From Weeksellaceae bacterium (GTDB taxonomy: Bacteria > Bacteroidota > Bacteroidia > Flavobacteriales > Weeksellaceae), in contig JAQVDG010000059.1 of assembly GCA_028698395.1 (NCBI GenBank), positions 1 through 9,071 on the forward strand: 9,071 nucleotides of DNA. The letters run 5' to 3'. The notes beneath the pieces are model-generated. The model made no database searches, was not told where the DNA came from, and was given only the letters and a program-made list of their open reading frames with translations. A program made the position numbers and the translations under genes. Of the stretch, positions 7,864 to 9,071 are shown piece after piece. The stretch's first letter is position 1; each line of letters begins with the position of its first letter.

Positions 7864-9071
7864 TTAATCAAAAAATGCTTCTACATCTTCAACCAATAAT
7901 TTTGCACAAAAGGAATATTCTTCAAAACTATTTTCATCATCGAAATAGCCGTTTTCATATTCTTTAACCAAATAAGAATCCGCACTGAAACTGTATTCGT
8001 TAGTAAATAACTTATTTATACGTTTATCGAATTCTTCTTTTGTGTCTAATCTCTTATCTTTCTTAAAATCAGGATGGAAACTAATAATTCTCTGATGGCC
8101 TTCTTTGAATAATTTGATTAATTCATTCAAATAGAAAAGAGCTTCCTTTTGACTTACTTCTTTTCCATCATAAATTTTTTGTTCTTTTTTTGAAATGAAT
8201 TTCAATCCGATTTCACTGCCCGAAGCTGCCAAAATCAAATATTCCAGATAAGCCGATTGTCGGTATTTGTTTTCATTATTGGAAATCGAATACCGAACCA
8301 TTTGTGCATTATAAATTCCCTGAATATTTCCGGTTAAAACTGTATTTTCAAATGCAATTTCAATTGTTTTACTTTCAGAATCAAAACCTTTCACAAGGCT
8401 GTCATACGACTTTTTCACTTCTTTTATATCTTCTGCTACTTCGTTTAAAACCACATTTGCCATATTTTTTAATGGTAATGCGCCTGTTTTTACTTTTTTA
8501 TTTCTGAATTCTTCCCAATTCAATTCTTCAGATTTTAAAATTGTATCTTTTAAATTCCATTTTTCTAAATGATTCAAATCGAAAATTTCAGTTTCCGGTA
8601 AACTCAATTCATTATTTTCATAATAAATTCCTACTACTTTATTGTAAAAATATTTAAACGGATTAACAAAAAACGAAATGAAACGATGAATGTCAATTTC
8701 CTCAAAATCAAATAGATTTTCTTCTGTTTGACTTCTAATTAAATTCAAATCAGAAGGTTCTTTTTGGAATAAATAAGAATACAATTCGGGATTTTTTGAA
8801 TTATATTTTCGACTGAATCCATGTAAAGGATGCTTTTGAATGAATTCTTGCCGAATTTTATCAGGATTTTCGGTTTTTGAACTAATAAAATCTAATAATT
8901 CATCCACCAAAGCTGAAGGTGGTAAATCAGAATTATCTTTAATACTCTGACCTATATAACTGATGTACAAATAATCTCCGGCAGAAATCAAAGTTTCCAA
9001 AAATAAATGTTTATCATTTTCCCGAAGATTCCGGTCGCCTTTTCGTTTTTCCAATTCCATCAAATCAAAAC
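7864..9071 (-). CDS. recC: Exodeoxyribonuclease V subunit gamma (RecC), C-terminal part
   Basis: The frame is open to the window edge, so only about the last 401 residues are seen; full RecC is usually over 1000. The upstream end reads FDLMELEKRKGDRN then ENDKHLFLETLISAGDYLYISYIGQSIKDN, which matches the highly conserved RecC block FDLM..PR.GDR..R.DD.YLFLEAL.SA...LY.SY.G.SI.DN. SALVDELLDFI and HPLHGFSRKY follow as in RecC. The remaining region corresponds to the C-terminal domain that resembles a RecB nuclease fold but lacks catalytic residues. I see no GxxD...(D/E)xK motif here, consistent with a non-catalytic scaffold. RecC guides the split strands and, in E. coli, recognises Chi. It is the upstream gene of a recC-recB operon. 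The TTG and ATG codons at 9063 and 9060 are internal, not starts. Confidence 0.93.
   Translation of the reverse strand, partial: FDLMELEKRKGDRNLRENDKHLFLETLISAGDYLYISYIGQSIKDNSDLPPSALVDELLDFISSKTENPDKIRQEFIQKHPLHGFSRKYNSKNPELYSYLFQKEPSDLNLIRSQTEENLFDFEEIDIHRFISFFVNPFKYFYNKVVGIYYENNELSLPETEIFDLNHLEKWNLKDTILKSEELNWEEFRNKKVKTGALPLKNMANVVLNEVAEDIKEVKKSYDSLVKGFDSESKTIEIAFENTVLTGNIQGIYNAQMVRYSISNNENKYRQSAYLEYLILAASGSEIGLKFISKKEQKIYDGKEVSQKEALFYLNELIKLFKEGHQRIISFHPDFKKDKRLDTKEEFDKRINKLFTNEYSFSADSYLVKEYENGYFDDENSFEEYSFCAKLLVEDVEAFFD

Noticed and set aside
8304..8507. 67-codon plus-strand frame opposite recC, hydrophobic and Phe/Leu-rich
   Set aside because: Its composition is what the antisense of an A-rich, Lys/Asn/Glu-rich gene gives; no start signal or family resemblance.
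9058..9063. TTG/ATG as the start of the recC reading frame
   Set aside because: The preceding codons add Phe-Asp, completing the conserved FDLM of RecC, and the frame stays open to the window edge; these are internal codons.
1..9071. Search for CRISPR arrays, tRNA or rRNA genes, insertion sequences, long direct repeats and defence genes
   Set aside because: By eye I found no regularly spaced repeats, cloverleaf-like segments, transposase motifs or terminal inverted repeats. The RecBC genes are housekeeping repair genes, not a defence island by themselves.

Overview
The window looks like an ordinary chromosomal stretch from a member of the Bacteroidota, most likely the Flavobacteriia. The evidence is low G+C content, A-rich gene starts without Shine-Dalgarno sequences, TAnnTTTG-type promoter elements, a PorT protein of the type IX secretion and gliding system, and a UbiE-type methyltransferase that would work in menaquinone synthesis. 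A RecC/RecB pair and the PorT sequence are compatible with a Weeksellaceae-like genome, but the family cannot be fixed from this sequence alone.

Layout: the plus strand (2-4396) carries five genes. A 5'-truncated ABC-F ATPase of the Uup type overlaps by 4 bases with a TSUP (TauE/SafE) membrane permease. After an 82-base gap with a probable promoter comes an NRDE/TANGO2-family protein. Next are ubiE (menG), with its own near-leaderless promoter, and porT, probably in one transcript. A perfect 7-bp hairpin followed by a T-rich run (4431-4462) ends this block. The minus strand (9071-4472) holds a convergent operon: the C-terminal third or so of recC, cut by the window edge, then after 26 bases a complete recB. 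No recD lies beside them.

How the genes work together: recC and recB encode two subunits of the same end-processing helicase-nuclease. ubiE supplies the last methylation of menaquinone. porT encodes an outer-membrane component needed for protein export through the type IX system. Uup belongs to the ribosome and branched-DNA associated ABC-F family, and its link to the permease gene is positional only. I see no mobile element, CRISPR array, tRNA, rRNA, toxin-antitoxin pair or defence island, and no clear evidence of an undescribed system. Coding density is high and there is no gene-free stretch longer than about 85 bases.
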